Shown here in pieces: positions 5,948 through 6,325 of a stretch of DNA of 6,325 bases. A program made the translations under genes and the position numbers. Every line of letters begins with the position of its first letter. Within the stretch, counting starts at the first letter, position 1. This stretch comes from Lachnoclostridium sp. UBA3775 (GTDB lineage Bacteria; Bacillota; Clostridia; Lachnospirales; Lachnospiraceae), in contig DFFN01000078.1 of assembly GCA_002369525.1 (NCBI GenBank), forward strand, positions 1 to 6,325, read 5' to 3'. Below the pieces are notes generated by a model. That model did no database searches. It was not told the DNA's origin and worked only from the letters and a program-made list of their open reading frames with translations.

Positions 5948-5952
5948 CGGTG
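5913..5952 (-). repeat. Two interleaved inverted repeats (mutually exclusive hairpins)
   Basis: CACCGATG at 5919-5926 is the reverse complement of CATCGGTG at 5945-5952 (8 bp, 18-base loop). GCTCCC at 5913-5918 is the reverse complement of GGGAGC at 5940-5945 (6 bp, 21-base loop). The pairings cross and share base 5945, and there is almost no linker for a pseudoknot with both full stems, so they probably compete. The structure lies 6 bases after the tfoX stop codon and has no T tract. Confidence 0.45.
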
Positions 5953-5957
5953 TGTCC

Positions 5958-6272
5958 TTACTTCTTTTTCTTCGGTGTAGGAAGCTCTTCGTACATTGCT
6001 TCCAGTAGTTTGCGCAAAAACTCCTTGTTGTCCACGTCATCCACGAGCAGCATTTCCTTTGTGCCATCATACGGCAACTCCATATCTGCATTTGGCATCA
6101 TTGCCACAGCAGTTTTTGTCGGCTTTACAAGAAGACGGTCATCATAAATACCGCCGACAATCTTGCCGCGATAATAAAGGATGTATTCTCCCATCATCGC
6201 ACGGTAGGATATGTCCTCCAGTTCTGACAACTGTTCCAATATGAAATCCAAGTATTCTTTGCTTGATGCCAT
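5958..6272 (-). CDS. TfoX N-terminal-domain protein (TfoX/Sxy family)
   Basis: A 104-residue cytoplasmic protein consisting only of the TfoX N-terminal domain. The core RAMMGEYILYYRGKIVGGIY (24-43), followed by DDRLLVKPT (44-52), is the signature region, and a helical end (EFLRKLLEAMYEELPTP) is capped by four lysines. Full-length TfoX/Sxy, the competence regulator of gammaproteobacteria, is about 200 residues with a second domain. Stand-alone N-terminal-domain proteins like this are widespread, and their role is unknown, so competence should not be inferred. AGAGG at 6280-6284 lies seven bases before the ATG. The upstream partial gene stops only 13 bases before, so the two are probably cotranscribed. 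The A-rich last codons run into TAAGGA, which could serve as a ribosome binding site for the next small frame. Confidence 0.88.
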   Translation of the reverse strand: MASSKEYLDFILEQLSELEDISYRAMMGEYILYYRGKIVGGIYDDRLLVKPTKTAVAMMPNADMELPYDGTKEMLLVDDVDNKEFLRKLLEAMYEELPTPKKKK

Positions 6273-6285
6273 GATTCTACCTCTA

Positions 6286-6325
6286 TTACTTCGATACCAA
6301 CTTCAAAAACTTAGTGCCATTCATC
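6286..6325 (-). CDS. C-terminal tail of an unidentified gene cut by the right edge
   Basis: One minus-strand frame is open from the window edge through 12 codons (MNGTKFLKLVSK) to TAA at 6286-6288, 13 bases before the tfoX ATG. The position fits an upstream operon gene ending just before tfoX. With so few codons the frame could be open by chance, and no family can be named. Confidence 0.35.
   Translation of the reverse strand, partial: MNGTKFLKLVSK

Noticed and set aside
5913..5952. H-type pseudoknot using both inverted repeats at once
   Set aside because: The stems share one base and leave no connecting loops to span an 8 bp and a 6 bp helix, so competing hairpins are more realistic.
5955..5975. 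Programmed frameshift at the A-rich end of tfoX
   Set aside because: The run G-AAA-AAG is a poor slippery heptamer, the -1 frame stops after about 20 codons, and nothing conserved lies in it.
5867..6091. 74-codon minus-strand frame overlapping the 3' half of tfoX
   Set aside because: Most of it is an out-of-frame reading of tfoX; only its last 26 codons lie outside tfoX and are listed separately with low confidence.
5611..6147. Plus-strand 178-codon frame opposite the radical SAM and tfoX genes
   Set aside because: It runs antisense across two real genes and their intergenic region; the product is low-complexity and serine/phenylalanine-rich, without motifs.
5958..6272. Reading tfoX as evidence for natural competence
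   Set aside because: Only the N-terminal domain is present, and the competence role is established for two-domain proteobacterial Sxy/TfoX.

Overview
The window looks like a chromosomal segment from a Gram-positive anaerobe of the Clostridia (Bacillota), possibly Lachnospiraceae-like. This rests on strong AGGAGG-type ribosome binding sites, a tRNA without an encoded CCA, moderate GC, a membrane SpoIIE-type phosphatase, a CcdA-TlpA fusion and an SPL-family radical SAM protein of clostridial type. The assignment is inference from gene content and signals, not a database match.

The left edge carries the 3' end of a plus-strand tRNA, probably tRNA-Ser, followed at once by a strong hairpin-plus-T terminator (about 41-69). 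Every protein gene lies on the minus strand, so the first transcript converges on this tRNA.

Transcription unit A (minus, about 3680 down to 76) starts at a good extended -10 promoter (TATAAT at 3686-3691). It encodes a multi-pass membrane PP2C/SpoIIE-type phosphatase. One base later comes an alpha/beta hydrolase, and 41 bases after that a CcdA-type membrane electron carrier fused to an extracytoplasmic CPPC thioredoxin. The order suggests an envelope or signalling operon, but no common pathway can be read from the sequence.

Transcription unit B (minus, from beyond the right edge down to 3729) begins with the last codons of an unidentified gene. It continues with a TfoX N-terminal-domain protein, a 190-base stretch holding two tiny candidate ORFs and competing inverted repeats, and an SPL-family radical SAM protein. 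It ends with a truncated RhuM-type DNA-binding fragment and a complete AlkD-type DNA alkylation repair HEAT protein. An SPL-family relative and AlkD in one run hint at a small DNA-repair cluster. The RhuM fragment between them looks like the scar of an insertion or deletion.

No CRISPR array, insertion sequence, integrase or complete mobile element is visible. I see no convincing new system. The places most worth a second look are the RhuM/alkD junction, the tfoX-SPL intergenic region and the phosphatase promoter.
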